From the NCBI RefSeq assembly GCF_022429645.1, contig NZ_CP092480.1, forward strand, positions 3,826,501-3,890,500: 64,000 nucleotides of DNA. Direction: 5' to 3'. This DNA comes from Lutibacter sp. A80. Its GTDB lineage: Bacteria; Bacteroidota; Bacteroidia; Flavobacteriales; Flavobacteriaceae. The notes under the pieces were generated by a model. That model saw only the letters and a program-made list of their open reading frames with translations. It did no database searches and was not told the DNA's origin. Position 1 is the first letter of the stretch, and every line of letters starts with the position of its first letter. A program made the translations under genes and the position numbers. Shown here in pieces: positions 27,090 to 36,473 of this stretch.

Positions 27090-28730
27090 CTATGCTAACA
27101 TAGTTACTGGATTTTCAATATATTGTTTTAGTGTTTGTAAAAAAGCAGCACCAGTAGCTCCATCAACAGTTCTATGGTCACAAGCTAAAGTTACTTTCAT
27201 TGTGTTTCCAACTACAATTTCACCATTTTTTACAACGGGTTTTTGAATAATTGCACCTACTGATAAAATAGCTGAATTTGGTTGATTTATAATTGAAGTA
27301 AATTCTGAAATACCAAACATACCTAAGTTAGATACTGTAAAAGTACTTCCTTCCATTTCTGCAGGAGTTAACTTTTTGTTTTTAGCTTTAATTGCTTTGT
27401 CTTTTACTTCAGCTCCAATTTGTGTTAAGCTTTTTTGATCTGTAAAAGGAATTACAGGTACAAGTAAGCCATCTTCAACAGCAACAGCAACACCAACATT
27501 TACATGGTGATTAATACGTGTTTTATCGTCGAACCATTGAGAGTTAACTTTAGGATGTTTTTTAAGTGCCATTGCACTTGCTTTTACAACCATATCGTTA
27601 AATGAAACTTTAATATCAGGAACTTCATTAATTACTTTACGAGAAGCTATTGCATTATCCATGTTAATTTCTAACATTAAATAGTAATGTGGAGCCGTAA
27701 ATTTAGATTCTCCTAATCTACGTGCAATAGTTTTACGCATTTGAGAGTTTTTAGTTTCTTCGAAACTTTCTTCACCCATTGCTATAACTGGAGCAGCAGC
27801 TGTTGTAGGAGCGGCAGCAGCTACAGGAACGTAATTTTCAATATCTTGTTTTATAATACGTCCATTATCACCTGTACCAACAACATGTGCTAAATTTATT
27901 CCTTTTTCTGAAGCAATTTTCTTTGCCAATGGAGAAGCAACAATTTTTCCTGTGTTTACAACAGGTTGTTGTACTGCTTCAACAGTTTTAGGTGCAGCTG
28001 CAGTTGGTGTAGTTGTAGCTTTAGGTTTTTCAGCAATTTCTTTTGTTTCAGCAGTAGGAGCAACAGGAGCTTTTTCTGTAGTTGATCCGCTAGTTTTAAA
28101 ATTAGAAACAACAGCAGTAACATCAGTTCCTGCTTCACCAATAATAGCTAATAAAGAATCAACTGGTGCATTATCACCTTCTTCTAAACCAACATATAAT
28201 AAGGTTCCTTCATTAAAAGATTCAAATTCCATTGTTGCTTTATCTGTTTCAATTTCAGCAAGAATATCACCTTCTTCAACTTTGTCTCCTACCTTTTTTA
28301 GCCAAGTAGCCACAGTTCCGTCAGTCATAGTATCACTCAAACGAGGCATTGTAACAATAGAAATATTGTCTGGAATTACAAAAGAATCATCAGCAGGTTT
28401 AGTTTCTATAGGTGCAGCAACTTCTTCTTTAGATGCAGGAGGTGTTGCTTCTTTTGGAGCATCTCCAGATAATAGAGCAGTAATATCTTCACCTTTTTCT
28501 CCAATAATAGCGATTAATGAGTCAACTGGTGCAGTTTCACCTTCTTGCAATCCAATATGAAGTAAATAACCTTCGTTAAAAGATTCGAATTCCATAGTTG
28601 CTTTGTCAGTTTCAATTTCAGCGAGGATATCTCCTTCCTCAACTTTGTCACCTACTTTTTTCAACCACTGTGCTACAACTCCTTCAGTCATTGTATCACT
28701 TAAACGTGGCATTGTTATTATTTCAGCCAT
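27090..28730 (-). CDS. pdhC: Pyruvate dehydrogenase E2, dihydrolipoamide acetyltransferase
   Basis: E2 core of the pyruvate dehydrogenase complex: carries acetyl groups on lipoyl arms and passes them to CoA. 546 residues with two N-terminal lipoyl domains (lipoyl lysines K43 and K164, both in ETDKATMEFESFNEG), Ala/Pro/Thr-rich linkers, a peripheral-subunit-binding domain (ASPLAKKIASEKGI, then GTGDNGRIIKQDIE) and a C-terminal catalytic domain with the histidine motif DHRTVDGATGA. The two lipoyl domains are nearly identical, suggesting recent duplication or gene conversion. Its start directly abuts the pdhA stop. Confidence 0.96.
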   Translation of the reverse strand: MAEIITMPRLSDTMTEGVVAQWLKKVGDKVEEGDILAEIETDKATMEFESFNEGYLLHIGLQEGETAPVDSLIAIIGEKGEDITALLSGDAPKEATPPASKEEVAAPIETKPADDSFVIPDNISIVTMPRLSDTMTDGTVATWLKKVGDKVEEGDILAEIETDKATMEFESFNEGTLLYVGLEEGDNAPVDSLLAIIGEAGTDVTAVVSNFKTSGSTTEKAPVAPTAETKEIAEKPKATTTPTAAAPKTVEAVQQPVVNTGKIVASPLAKKIASEKGINLAHVVGTGDNGRIIKQDIENYVPVAAAAPTTAAAPVIAMGEESFEETKNSQMRKTIARRLGESKFTAPHYYLMLEINMDNAIASRKVINEVPDIKVSFNDMVVKASAMALKKHPKVNSQWFDDKTRINHHVNVGVAVAVEDGLLVPVIPFTDQKSLTQIGAEVKDKAIKAKNKKLTPAEMEGSTFTVSNLGMFGISEFTSIINQPNSAILSVGAIIQKPVVKNGEIVVGNTMKVTLACDHRTVDGATGAAFLQTLKQYIENPVTMLA

Positions 28731-29723
28731 TTATTTATGTTTTAAAAAAGGATAATTTTCTTGTTCGTAAACCATATCGTAAAGTTGTTGTGTTTCTGGG
28801 AATGGAGATTCTTCAGCAAATTTTTGACATTCCGAAACTTTATCTTTTACTTCTTTGTCCCACTCTTTAATTTCTGCTTCTGTAGCATACTTTTTAGTTT
28901 TAATTACATCTAAAACTTGTGTAATTGGGTCAATTTTACGGTATTCGTTTACTTCTTCTTTTGTTCTATAGTGTTGGGCGTCACTCATTGAATGACCTCT
29001 ATATCTATATGTTTTTATATCTAAAAGAGTTGGTCCGTCACCTCTTCGTGCACGTTCAATAGCCTCTTCCATAGCCTCTGCTACTTTTACAGGGTTCATA
29101 CCATCAACTGGTCCACAAGGCATTTCGTATCCTAGACCTAGTTTCCATATGTCTTCATGGTTTGCAGTTCTTTCTACTGAAGTACCCATTGCGTAACCAT
29201 TATTTTCACAAATAAAAACTACAGGAAGTTTCCAGTTTATAGCCATGTTAAAAGTTTCGTGTAAAGAACCTTGACGAGCTGCTCCATCTCCAAAATAAGT
29301 TAATGTAACGCCATCTTTTTCATGGTACTTATCAGCAAAAGCTAAACCAGCACCTAATGGAATTTGACCTCCAACAATACCGTGACCACCATAAAAATTA
29401 TGTTCGGGAGAAAAAATATGCATAGATCCACCCATTCCTTTAGATGTTCCAGTAACTTTTCCTAGTAATTCGGCCATAATTCTTTTAGGATCAACTCCTA
29501 AACCAATTGGTTGCACATGGTTACGATAAGCTGTAATAATTTTATCATTTTCTTTCATTACGTGCAATGCACCAGCTAATACTGCTTCCTGACCATTATA
29601 TAAATGTAGGAAACCTCTAACTTTTTGTTGAATATATAAAGCTGCTAATTTATCTTCAAATTTTCTCCAGAATAGCATGTCTTTATACCAATTGATATAA
29701 GTTTCTTTGGTTATTTTTTTCAT
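28731..29723 (-). CDS. pdhA: Pyruvate dehydrogenase E1 component, alpha subunit
   Basis: Thiamine-diphosphate-dependent E1 alpha, about 330 residues from ATG at 29723 (MKKITKETYINWYKDM); an upstream ATG at 29759 gives 12 extra residues not typical of the family. The TPP/magnesium motif is seen as GDGAARQGSLHETFNMA with ENNGYAMGT, and the phosphorylation-loop-like segment as YRYRGHSMSD. E1 alpha needs a separate beta subunit; no beta gene is in this window, so it must be encoded elsewhere. The stop codon abuts the pdhC start, so the two are translationally coupled. Confidence 0.95.
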   Translation of the reverse strand: MKKITKETYINWYKDMLFWRKFEDKLAALYIQQKVRGFLHLYNGQEAVLAGALHVMKENDKIITAYRNHVQPIGLGVDPKRIMAELLGKVTGTSKGMGGSMHIFSPEHNFYGGHGIVGGQIPLGAGLAFADKYHEKDGVTLTYFGDGAARQGSLHETFNMAINWKLPVVFICENNGYAMGTSVERTANHEDIWKLGLGYEMPCGPVDGMNPVKVAEAMEEAIERARRGDGPTLLDIKTYRYRGHSMSDAQHYRTKEEVNEYRKIDPITQVLDVIKTKKYATEAEIKEWDKEVKDKVSECQKFAEESPFPETQQLYDMVYEQENYPFLKHK

Positions 29724-29852
29724 TTCCGATTGAGATATTATATTTATACCGAGACGCAAAAGTACTATTTTGCTGAATAGAATAAAAATATGTTTAAATA
29801 TTTTTTAAAATTATGTTTTTTTAATTAAAATCATGTTGTTATAGATCCTCAA

Positions 29853-32702
29853 TTATGCATCTATATAGTCTTCAATAGGGGTACAAGAGCAAATTAAATT
29901 TCTATCACCAAAAGCGTCATCAACTCTTCTAACTGAAGGCCAAAATTTATTTTCTTTTACGTACGGTAAAGGAAAAGCTGCATGTTGTCGTGTGTAAGGA
30001 TAGTTCCATTCATCGGCAGTAAGCATTTCTTGTGTGTGTGGTGAATTTTTAAGTGCAGAATTTGTATCTCCACTTTCCATAGTATCTATTTCGTTTTTGA
30101 TACTTAGCAATGCATCGCAAAAACGATCTAACTCTGCTTTGTTTTCACTTTCAGTAGGTTCAATCATTAAAGTTCCTGCAACTGGAAAAGATACTGTAGG
30201 GGCGTGATAGCCATAATCCATTAATCTTTTTGCAACGTCTGTAACTTCAATTCCTTTTTCTTTAAATTTTCTAAAATCTACAATCATTTCATGTGCTGCA
30301 AAACCATTTTCGCCAGTATAAAGTATATTGTATTCTTTTTCTAAACGAGCTTTTACATAATTTGCATTTAAAATAGCGTTTATTGTAGCTTGTTTTAGAC
30401 CTCCAGTTCCTAACATTTTTATATAGCTATAAGAAATAAGTAATACCAATGCAGAGCCCCAAGGAGCTGAAGATACTGCTGTTGTAGGTAATTCACCTCC
30501 TGTAGGTATTATTGGATTTGATGGTAAAAAAGGTGCTAAATGTTCTACAACACATATTGGTCCAACTCCAGGTCCACCGCCTCCATGTGGTATAGCAAAA
30601 GTTTTATGTAGATTTAAATGGCAAACATCAGCGCCAATAGTAGCAGGATTTGTTAATCCAACTTGGGCATTCATATTAGCACCATCCATATATACTTGTC
30701 CACCATTTTGATGTATGATTTGAGTAATTTCTTTAATAGTGCTTTCAAAAACTCCATGAGTTGAAGGGTAAGTGACCATTAAAGCTGCTAAATTATCTTT
30801 ATGAAGTTCTGCTTTAGCTCTTAAATCATCTACATCTATATTTCCTTCAGCTGTAGATTTTGTAACAACAACTTTCATACCAGCCATTACTGCAGAAGCA
30901 GGGTTTGTTCCGTGTGCAGATGCAGGAATAATACAAATATTTCTATGACTTTCTCCTTTAGATTCGTGATAAGCTTTAATAACTAATAAGCCTGCATATT
31001 CTCCCGAAGCACCAGAGTTTGGTTGTAAAGATGTTGCGTAAAAACCTGTAATTTCGTTTAAAGCAATTTCTAAACCTTTTATAACTTCTTGATAGCCTTG
31101 TGCTTGTTGAATTGGAACAAAAGGGTGCATAACGCCCCAATTTGGCCAACTTAAAGGTAACATTTCTGTTGCTGCATTTAATTTCATAGTACAAGAACCT
31201 AAAGAAATCATAGAGTGATTTAAAGATAAATCTTTACGTTCTAATTTTTTGATATAACGCATTAATTCAGTTTCAGAATGGTAGTTTTCAAAAACGTCAT
31301 TAATCATAAATTTAGAAGTTCTCGTTAATTTTTGTGGTAAAGAATTTTCTTCAATAGTATTAATTGTTATTTTTTCTTTTCCTTCAGCTTTAGCTAAAAT
31401 TTCTAAAATTTGGTTTACATCTTCAATAGAAGTAGTTTCATTTATTGAAATACCAATAGATGTGTTTGTTGGATAATAAAAATTGATATAATTTTTTTCT
31501 GCAATTTCTTTTACTTTTGAAGCATCTGAAACTTTAACTAGTAATGTGTCAAAAAAGTTAGTATTTAATTGTTTTAAATCTAAATTTGTTAATCCTTTAT
31601 TTAAAGTAGCAGTTAAATTATGTATTTTGTTAGCAATGTAAGTTAGTCCTTTTGGACCATGGTATACACCATACATGCCGGCCATAACGGCTAAAAGAAC
31701 TTGAGCTGTACATATATTTGATGTTGCTTTTTCTCGTTTTATATGTTGTTCACGAGTTTGTAAAGCCATACGTAAAGCTCTATTACCGTCTTTATCTTTT
31801 GTTATACCAATAATTCTTCCTGGAATTGAACGCTTGTAGGTTTCTTTTGTTGCAAAATAAGCTGCATGAGGCCCACCATATCCCATAGGAATTCCAAAAC
31901 GTTGAGTGGTACCAACTACAACATCTGCACCCCATTCGCCTGGAGGTGTTAATAAGGTTAAGCTTAATAAATCGGCTGCAGCAACAACTTTAGCATCAAC
32001 TGTTTTAGCATTTTCTACAAATGAAGTATAATCGAAAACTTCTCCGTTTTTTGCAGGGTATTGTACAATTCCACCGTAGAATTCCTCTGTAAATTCGAAT
32101 GTAGTATGGTCACCAAATACCAATTCAATTTCTAATGGATTAGATCGGGTTTTTAAAACATCTATTGTTTGAGGTAACACTTCATTAGATACAAAAAATT
32201 TAACAGCTTTGGCCTTTTTTTGAGATCTTGATCTTGTGTTTAATAACATTATCATGGCTTCACCAGCTGCGGTTCCTTCATCTAATAAAGATGCATTTGC
32301 TAATTTTAGACCAGTAAGTTCACTTACCATAGTTTGGTAGTTTAATAATGCCTCTAAACGACCTTGAGCAATTTCTGCTTGGTAAGGGGTATAAGCAGTA
32401 TACCAACCTGGGTTTTCTAAAATATTTCTTTGAATAACGCCTGGTAAAATTGTAGGGTGGTATCCTAATCCAATATAATTTTTATATAATTTATTTTTAG
32501 TGGCAAGCTCTTGAATATGTGTCATATATTCGTGTTCGCTCATGGCTTTTGGTAAATCAAGATTGTTTGCCAATCTAATATCTGTAGGGACTGTTTTGTC
32601 TATTAATTCATCTACTGAAGTTACTCCAATAGTTTTTAGCATATCATTAACCTCGTTTTCACTAGGACCTACGTGTCTTAAAACAAAAGAATCTGTTCTC
32701 AT
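29853..32702 (-). CDS. gcvP: Glycine dehydrogenase (aminomethyl-transferring), P protein
   Basis: P protein of the glycine cleavage system: decarboxylates glycine with PLP and passes the aminomethyl group to the H protein. 949 residues, the single-chain form. The PLP lysine is K700 in HLNLHKTFAIPHGGGGPGVG. Other segments: FVLRHVGPSENEV at the start, GYHPTILPGVIQRNILENPG, and SLGSCTMKLNAATEMLP opening the second half. It stands alone here; gcvT and gcvH are not in the window. A -7 box lies 32 bases upstream. I saw no glycine riboswitch. Confidence 0.97.
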   Translation of the reverse strand: MRTDSFVLRHVGPSENEVNDMLKTIGVTSVDELIDKTVPTDIRLANNLDLPKAMSEHEYMTHIQELATKNKLYKNYIGLGYHPTILPGVIQRNILENPGWYTAYTPYQAEIAQGRLEALLNYQTMVSELTGLKLANASLLDEGTAAGEAMIMLLNTRSRSQKKAKAVKFFVSNEVLPQTIDVLKTRSNPLEIELVFGDHTTFEFTEEFYGGIVQYPAKNGEVFDYTSFVENAKTVDAKVVAAADLLSLTLLTPPGEWGADVVVGTTQRFGIPMGYGGPHAAYFATKETYKRSIPGRIIGITKDKDGNRALRMALQTREQHIKREKATSNICTAQVLLAVMAGMYGVYHGPKGLTYIANKIHNLTATLNKGLTNLDLKQLNTNFFDTLLVKVSDASKVKEIAEKNYINFYYPTNTSIGISINETTSIEDVNQILEILAKAEGKEKITINTIEENSLPQKLTRTSKFMINDVFENYHSETELMRYIKKLERKDLSLNHSMISLGSCTMKLNAATEMLPLSWPNWGVMHPFVPIQQAQGYQEVIKGLEIALNEITGFYATSLQPNSGASGEYAGLLVIKAYHESKGESHRNICIIPASAHGTNPASAVMAGMKVVVTKSTAEGNIDVDDLRAKAELHKDNLAALMVTYPSTHGVFESTIKEITQIIHQNGGQVYMDGANMNAQVGLTNPATIGADVCHLNLHKTFAIPHGGGGPGVGPICVVEHLAPFLPSNPIIPTGGELPTTAVSSAPWGSALVLLISYSYIKMLGTGGLKQATINAILNANYVKARLEKEYNILYTGENGFAAHEMIVDFRKFKEKGIEVTDVAKRLMDYGYHAPTVSFPVAGTLMIEPTESENKAELDRFCDALLSIKNEIDTMESGDTNSALKNSPHTQEMLTADEWNYPYTRQHAAFPLPYVKENKFWPSVRRVDDAFGDRNLICSCTPIEDYIDA

Positions 32703-32733
32703 TTATGTAAATTATTATATAAAATTAATGCCT

Positions 32734-32741
32734 CAAAAATA
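32734..32741 (-). promoter_or_regulatory. -7 box of gcvP
   Basis: TATTTTTG on the minus strand, an exact TAnnTTTG match. A TTG lies 16 bases further upstream (plus coordinates 32758-32760), slightly closer than usual. Confidence 0.55.
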
Positions 32742-32806
32742 CTGAAAATTAATGCTTCAAAATGGTATAATTATCACTTATTTATAATATTTTGTTAACC
32801 AATAAA

Positions 32807-32835
32807 TTGGGGATATTAACAAATACTTACATTTG
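32807..32835 (+). promoter_or_regulatory. Consensus promoter of the UbiA-like gene, adjacent to its ATG
   Basis: TTG at 32807-32809, 18 bases, TACATTTG at 32828-32835, then four bases and the ATG at 32840. The start of transcription must fall at or within a few bases of the start codon, so the message is probably leaderless. Confidence 0.75.
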
Positions 32836-32839
32836 TTTC

Positions 32840-33676
32840 ATGAATTATTTAAAAAAAATATTTGATTTTTATATTTTCAGTAACATTCATGTGGCTTTAG
32901 CTGGTTTTTGTATTACTAAAATAAGCTTAATAAATTATGGATATTCAGAGAGTTTAACTCCTTTATTTGTAGCGCTTTCTATTATTTTTTCTTATAATTT
33001 TATACGAATGTATGAAATTAAATATGTACGACTTAATTGGTTAAGAAAATGGTTTTTTGAACATAAATTACCTTTGTTAATACTAGCTGTAATTGCTTTT
33101 TTGGGTTTGTTTATTATAGTTTTTTATACAAATTTTAATAAACAATCTATTTATATATTATTTCCTTTTTTTTTAATGACATTTTTTTATGTAATCCCAA
33201 TTTTTAAAATTGGTGAAATTGAAATTTCATTTCGTAATTTTCCAGCTATAAAAATTTTAAGTATCGCAATTGCTTGGGCTGGAATAACAGTTTTATTTCC
33301 TTTATTCGAAATAGGGTATGGTTTTACAAATACTGTTTATATAGAATTTTTTCAACGAATATTATTTATAATTGCAATTACAATACCTTTTGATATTAGA
33401 GATGTAAAAACTGATTCTAAAACATTAAAAACCTTGCCTCAATTAGTTGGTGTACATAATTCTAAATATATTGGAATTGGATTTTTAATTGTGTTTTTGG
33501 GAATTGAATTTTTTAAACAACCAATTTTTAAATCAGAATTAATTGTAACAGTTTGTTTAGCAATTATTACAACGTTATTTTTACTGTTTTCTTCTGAAAA
33601 TAAATCGAGATATTATACTAGTTTTTGGGTAGAAGCTATACCAATATTTTGGTTATTTTTAATTTACCTATTTTAG
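32840..33676 (+). CDS. UbiA-like prenyltransferase family membrane protein
   Basis: About 278 residues from ATG at 32840 (MNYLKKIFDFYIFSNIHVA); a longer frame from 32792 would run through the promoter. Eight or so membrane helices. The second Asp-rich motif of the UbiA fold is present in altered form (PFDIRDVKTDSKTLKTLPQ), but the first (NDxxD type) reads NFIRMYEIK, without aspartate. That makes prenyl-diphosphate chemistry uncertain; it may be a divergent enzyme with another substrate. The methyltransferase follows after 28 bases in the same direction. Confidence 0.72.
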   Translation: MNYLKKIFDFYIFSNIHVALAGFCITKISLINYGYSESLTPLFVALSIIFSYNFIRMYEIKYVRLNWLRKWFFEHKLPLLILAVIAFLGLFIIVFYTNFNKQSIYILFPFFLMTFFYVIPIFKIGEIEISFRNFPAIKILSIAIAWAGITVLFPLFEIGYGFTNTVYIEFFQRILFIIAITIPFDIRDVKTDSKTLKTLPQLVGVHNSKYIGIGFLIVFLGIEFFKQPIFKSELIVTVCLAIITTLFLLFSSENKSRYYTSFWVEAIPIFWLFLIYLF

Positions 33677-33704
33677 ACATCTAAAATTAATTTTACCACT
33701 TATT

Positions 33705-34511
33705 ATGAATAATAACAATAAATATTTTGAAGTAAATAAAAATACGTGGAATAAAAAGGTAGGTATTCATTTTAAATCTGAATTTTATGATATTGAAGGT
33801 TTTAAGAAAGGCAAAACGTCTTTAAATAGTTATGAATTGAATGAAGTAGGTGATGTTAAAGGAAAATCACTATTACATTTACAATGTCATTTTGGGCAAG
33901 ATACATTAAGTTGGAGTAGGTTAGGAGCTAAGTGTACTGGAATTGATTTATCTAATAAAGGAATTATGCTAGCCAAAAAATTAAATAAAGAATTAGACCT
34001 AGATGCTACTTTTATAGAAAGTAATTTATACGATGTTTCTAATAATGTTGAAGGAAAATTTGATATTGTTTTTGCATCTTACGGTGTAATAGGATGGTTG
34101 CCAGATTTAAAAACTTGGGGAGAAATAATAGCCAGTAAATTAAAAAAAGATGGGGTGTTTTATTTGGTAGAATTTCACCCTATTGTTTGGATGTATAATT
34201 TTTTAGAAACACCTCCAAAGTTGGCTTATTCATATTTAAATAAAAATGTAATTTACGAAGAATATAAAGGTACTTACGCAAACAATAATGCTGATATTAT
34301 CAGTAAAGAATATGGATGGAATCACGGATTAGGTGACGTTATTACAGCTCTAACAAATGCGGGTTTACATATCGAGTTTTTACACGAATTTGAAAAATCT
34401 CCATATAATATTTTTCCAGAAATGGAAGCCACAAATGATGGAATGTTTCTTTTAAAAAAAGAACAACGTATGTTTCCTTTGGTGTATTCCATACGAGCAA
34501 CAAAACAATAA
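33705..34511 (+). CDS. Class I SAM-dependent methyltransferase
   Basis: A 268-residue soluble methyltransferase. The SAM-binding motif I is degenerate: LLHLQCHFGQDTLSWSRLGA, followed by CTGIDLSNKGIMLAKKL (motif II acidic residue) and FDIVFASYGVIGWLPDL (motif III). The substrate is unknown. It lies 28 bases after the UbiA-like gene and ends at a terminator, so the two form an operon. A pairing of a prenyltransferase-like membrane protein with a methyltransferase recalls quinone or lipid tailoring, but nothing in the sequence proves this. Confidence 0.85.
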   Translation: MNNNNKYFEVNKNTWNKKVGIHFKSEFYDIEGFKKGKTSLNSYELNEVGDVKGKSLLHLQCHFGQDTLSWSRLGAKCTGIDLSNKGIMLAKKLNKELDLDATFIESNLYDVSNNVEGKFDIVFASYGVIGWLPDLKTWGEIIASKLKKDGVFYLVEFHPIVWMYNFLETPPKLAYSYLNKNVIYEEYKGTYANNNADIISKEYGWNHGLGDVITALTNAGLHIEFLHEFEKSPYNIFPEMEATNDGMFLLKKEQRMFPLVYSIRATKQ

Positions 34512-34552
34512 AAAAAGCTGTCTAAAAATTAGTAATTTCAGACAGCTTTTTT
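34511..34552 (+). terminator. Terminator after the methyltransferase gene
   Basis: Outer stem AAAAAAGCTGTCT (34511-34523) with its complement (34540-34552), and an inner stem AAATT/AATTT. It lies between convergent genes and has A and T runs on both sides, so it can work in both directions. Confidence 0.9.
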
Positions 34553-34573
34553 ATATAAATTAAACGCTAGTAA

Positions 34574-35347
34574 TTAACCTAGTATTTTTTCGATTTTTTC
34601 TTTTTCTTCTTCGGCTAAAGCTCCATCAACTAAAATTCTACCACTGTGTTCATCAGTAATAATTTTTTTACGACTAGCAATTTCAACTTGTCTTTGAGGT
34701 GGAATTGTAAAGAAAGAACCTCCAGAAGCTCCTCTTTCAATTGAAACAACAGCCAATCCATTTTTTACAGAAGAACGAATTCTTTTGTAGGCTTTTAATA
34801 AGTTATCGTCAATTAATTCAGAATATTCTTTAGATTTTTTAAGTAATAATTCTTCTTCTTTTGCAGTATCTCCCATTATATCGTTTAACTCAGCAGCTTT
34901 ATGTTTTAATAAATCTTCTTGTTTTGCGATATTCTCTTTTGTTGAAGCAATTACTTGATTTTTTTGTTCAATTTGAGCTTTAAATTCACGAATTCTCTTT
35001 TCAGCTAATTCAATTTCTAATTCTTGATATTCAGTTTCTTTACTTAAAGAGTTAAACTCTCTATTGTTACGAACCTTTTTTTGTTGCTCATTATATTTTT
35101 TTAACAATGCCTTTGCATCATCAATTATATTTTTTTTAGCAGAAATATCATTCTTTAAATTTAAAATATCTCCATCTAAATTAGAAAGCCTTTTATTTAA
35201 ACCAACAATTTCATCTTCTAAATCTTCTATTTCTAAAGGTAACTCACCTCTAACATTTTTAATTTCATCAACTCTTGAGTCTATTAATTGTAAGTCGTAA
35301 AGTGCTCTTAATTTTTCTTCAACAGTAACTTCTTTATTTTTAGCCAT
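34574..35347 (-). CDS. Coiled-coil protein with a cysteine-less zinc-ribbon fold
   Basis: 257 residues from ATG at 35347 (MAKNKEVTVEEKLRALYDLQ). A long coiled-coil hairpin (about 8-190) is followed by a C-terminal segment that aligns with the zf-RING_7/CT398-type ribbon. In relatives that ribbon has two Cys-x-x-Cys pairs; here they read Ser208-Gly-Gly-Ser211 and Asp232-Glu-His-Ser235, with the family core IPPQRQVEIASRKKIITDE and SGRILVD intact. The whole protein has no cysteine. A similar sequence is, as I recall, found across Flavobacteriia. CT398 binds transcription or secretion proteins in Chlamydia; the role here is unknown. It is one base from the Nif3-like stop, so co-transcribed. Confidence 0.85.
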   Translation of the reverse strand: MAKNKEVTVEEKLRALYDLQLIDSRVDEIKNVRGELPLEIEDLEDEIVGLNKRLSNLDGDILNLKNDISAKKNIIDDAKALLKKYNEQQKKVRNNREFNSLSKETEYQELEIELAEKRIREFKAQIEQKNQVIASTKENIAKQEDLLKHKAAELNDIMGDTAKEEELLLKKSKEYSELIDDNLLKAYKRIRSSVKNGLAVVSIERGASGGSFFTIPPQRQVEIASRKKIITDEHSGRILVDGALAEEEKEKIEKILG

Positions 35348-35348
35348 A

Positions 35349-36443
35349 TTATAAGTAATAAATTGGATTTGTGTTTTTTTTCGATAAAATGATTGCAAAA
35401 TTAGGAAATTTTTTTGTAAGTAGCTCTACTAAAAGATTTTTTGTGAACTGTTCACTCTCATAATGCCCAATATCTGCAATAATTAGTTTGTTTTCTGCTT
35501 TATAAAATTCGTGGTATTTTATGTCAGCTGTAATATAAATATCTGCGTTAGCGTTTATGGCATTGTTTATAGCAAAACTTCCAGATCCGCCTAAAACTGC
35601 TACTTTTTTAATGGGTTTATTTAATAAAGCAGAGTGTCTAATGCCTTTAGCATTCATCGTTTCTTTTATGAAGTCTAGAAAATCAGCTTCAGATTGTTCT
35701 TCGTTGAGTTCTCCAATCATTCCCATACCAATTTCTTGATTTACATTGTCTAAAGCTACAATATCATAAGCAACTTCTTCATAAGGATGTGCTTTAAAAA
35801 GTGTTGTTAGTATTTTATGTTCAAGATGTTTCTCAAAAATAACACTAATTAATGTTTCTTTTTCGGTATGTAATTTCTTTTTTTCTCCAATTGTTGGGTT
35901 TGAATTTTCATTACCTCTATAAGTACCATAACCTTCGGTATTATAGCTGCAAAAATCATAATTACCAATATTTCCTGCGCCTGTTTTAAAGAGTGCAGAC
36001 CTAACATCTTCTGCATTTTCTATGGGGGCATATGTTATTAATTTTTTTATCGTGTTTTTTTGAGGAATTAAAATTTTTCTATTTTTTAAACCTAAAACAT
36101 CACAAATTCTTGCATTAACACCATTAAATGAATTGTCTAAAGCAGTATGCATTGTATAAATAGCTATGTCGTTTTTAATAGCTTTTAAAACAACCCGTTC
36201 TACATAATTATTACCATTTATTTTTTTTAAACCTGAAAAAATTATTGGATGAAAGCTAATGATGAGATTGCATTTTTTTTCAATGGCTTCATCAACTATA
36301 TTTTCTAAAGTGTCTAAGGTAACTAATACGCCAGTAACTTTAGTTGTATAGTTTCCGATTAATAAGCCGACATTATCAAACCCTTCAGCGTAATTTAAGG
36401 GTGCAAATTCTTCAATGCAGTTTGTAATATCTTTAATAGTCAT
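35349..36443 (-). CDS. Nif3-like dinuclear metal centre protein
   Basis: A 364-residue protein of the Nif3/YbgI family (also annotated as GTP cyclohydrolase I type 2). Metal-binding segments are visible: LIISFHPIIFSGLKKI (His), AIYTMHTALDN (His and Asp), and the C-terminal YITADIKYHEFY and IADIGHYESEQ (Asp, His, Glu). The central insertion (about 130-235) with HPYEEVAYDI is the PII-like domain of the long form. The biochemical role is not settled. It is the first gene of a pair with the coiled-coil protein, a combination common in Bacteroidota. Confidence 0.93.
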   Translation of the reverse strand: MTIKDITNCIEEFAPLNYAEGFDNVGLLIGNYTTKVTGVLVTLDTLENIVDEAIEKKCNLIISFHPIIFSGLKKINGNNYVERVVLKAIKNDIAIYTMHTALDNSFNGVNARICDVLGLKNRKILIPQKNTIKKLITYAPIENAEDVRSALFKTGAGNIGNYDFCSYNTEGYGTYRGNENSNPTIGEKKKLHTEKETLISVIFEKHLEHKILTTLFKAHPYEEVAYDIVALDNVNQEIGMGMIGELNEEQSEADFLDFIKETMNAKGIRHSALLNKPIKKVAVLGGSGSFAINNAINANADIYITADIKYHEFYKAENKLIIADIGHYESEQFTKNLLVELLTKKFPNFAIILSKKNTNPIYYL

Positions 36444-36465
36444 ATTTTAATGGATAAAGTTTAAA

Positions 36466-36473
36466 CAAAGATA
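36466..36473 (-). promoter_or_regulatory. -7 box of the Nif3-like gene
   Basis: TATCTTTG on the minus strand, 22 bases before the ATG. No TTG at the -33 distance. Confidence 0.55.

Noticed and set aside
27952..28560. A 202-codon open frame on the plus strand opposite pdhC
   Set aside because: It is antisense to the Ala/Pro/Thr-rich linkers and lipoyl domain of pdhC; composition and position mark it as a shadow frame.
32700..32790. Glycine riboswitch upstream of gcvP
   Set aside because: The leader is only about 25-30 bases after the -7 box and is AT-rich, with no room for the aptamer.
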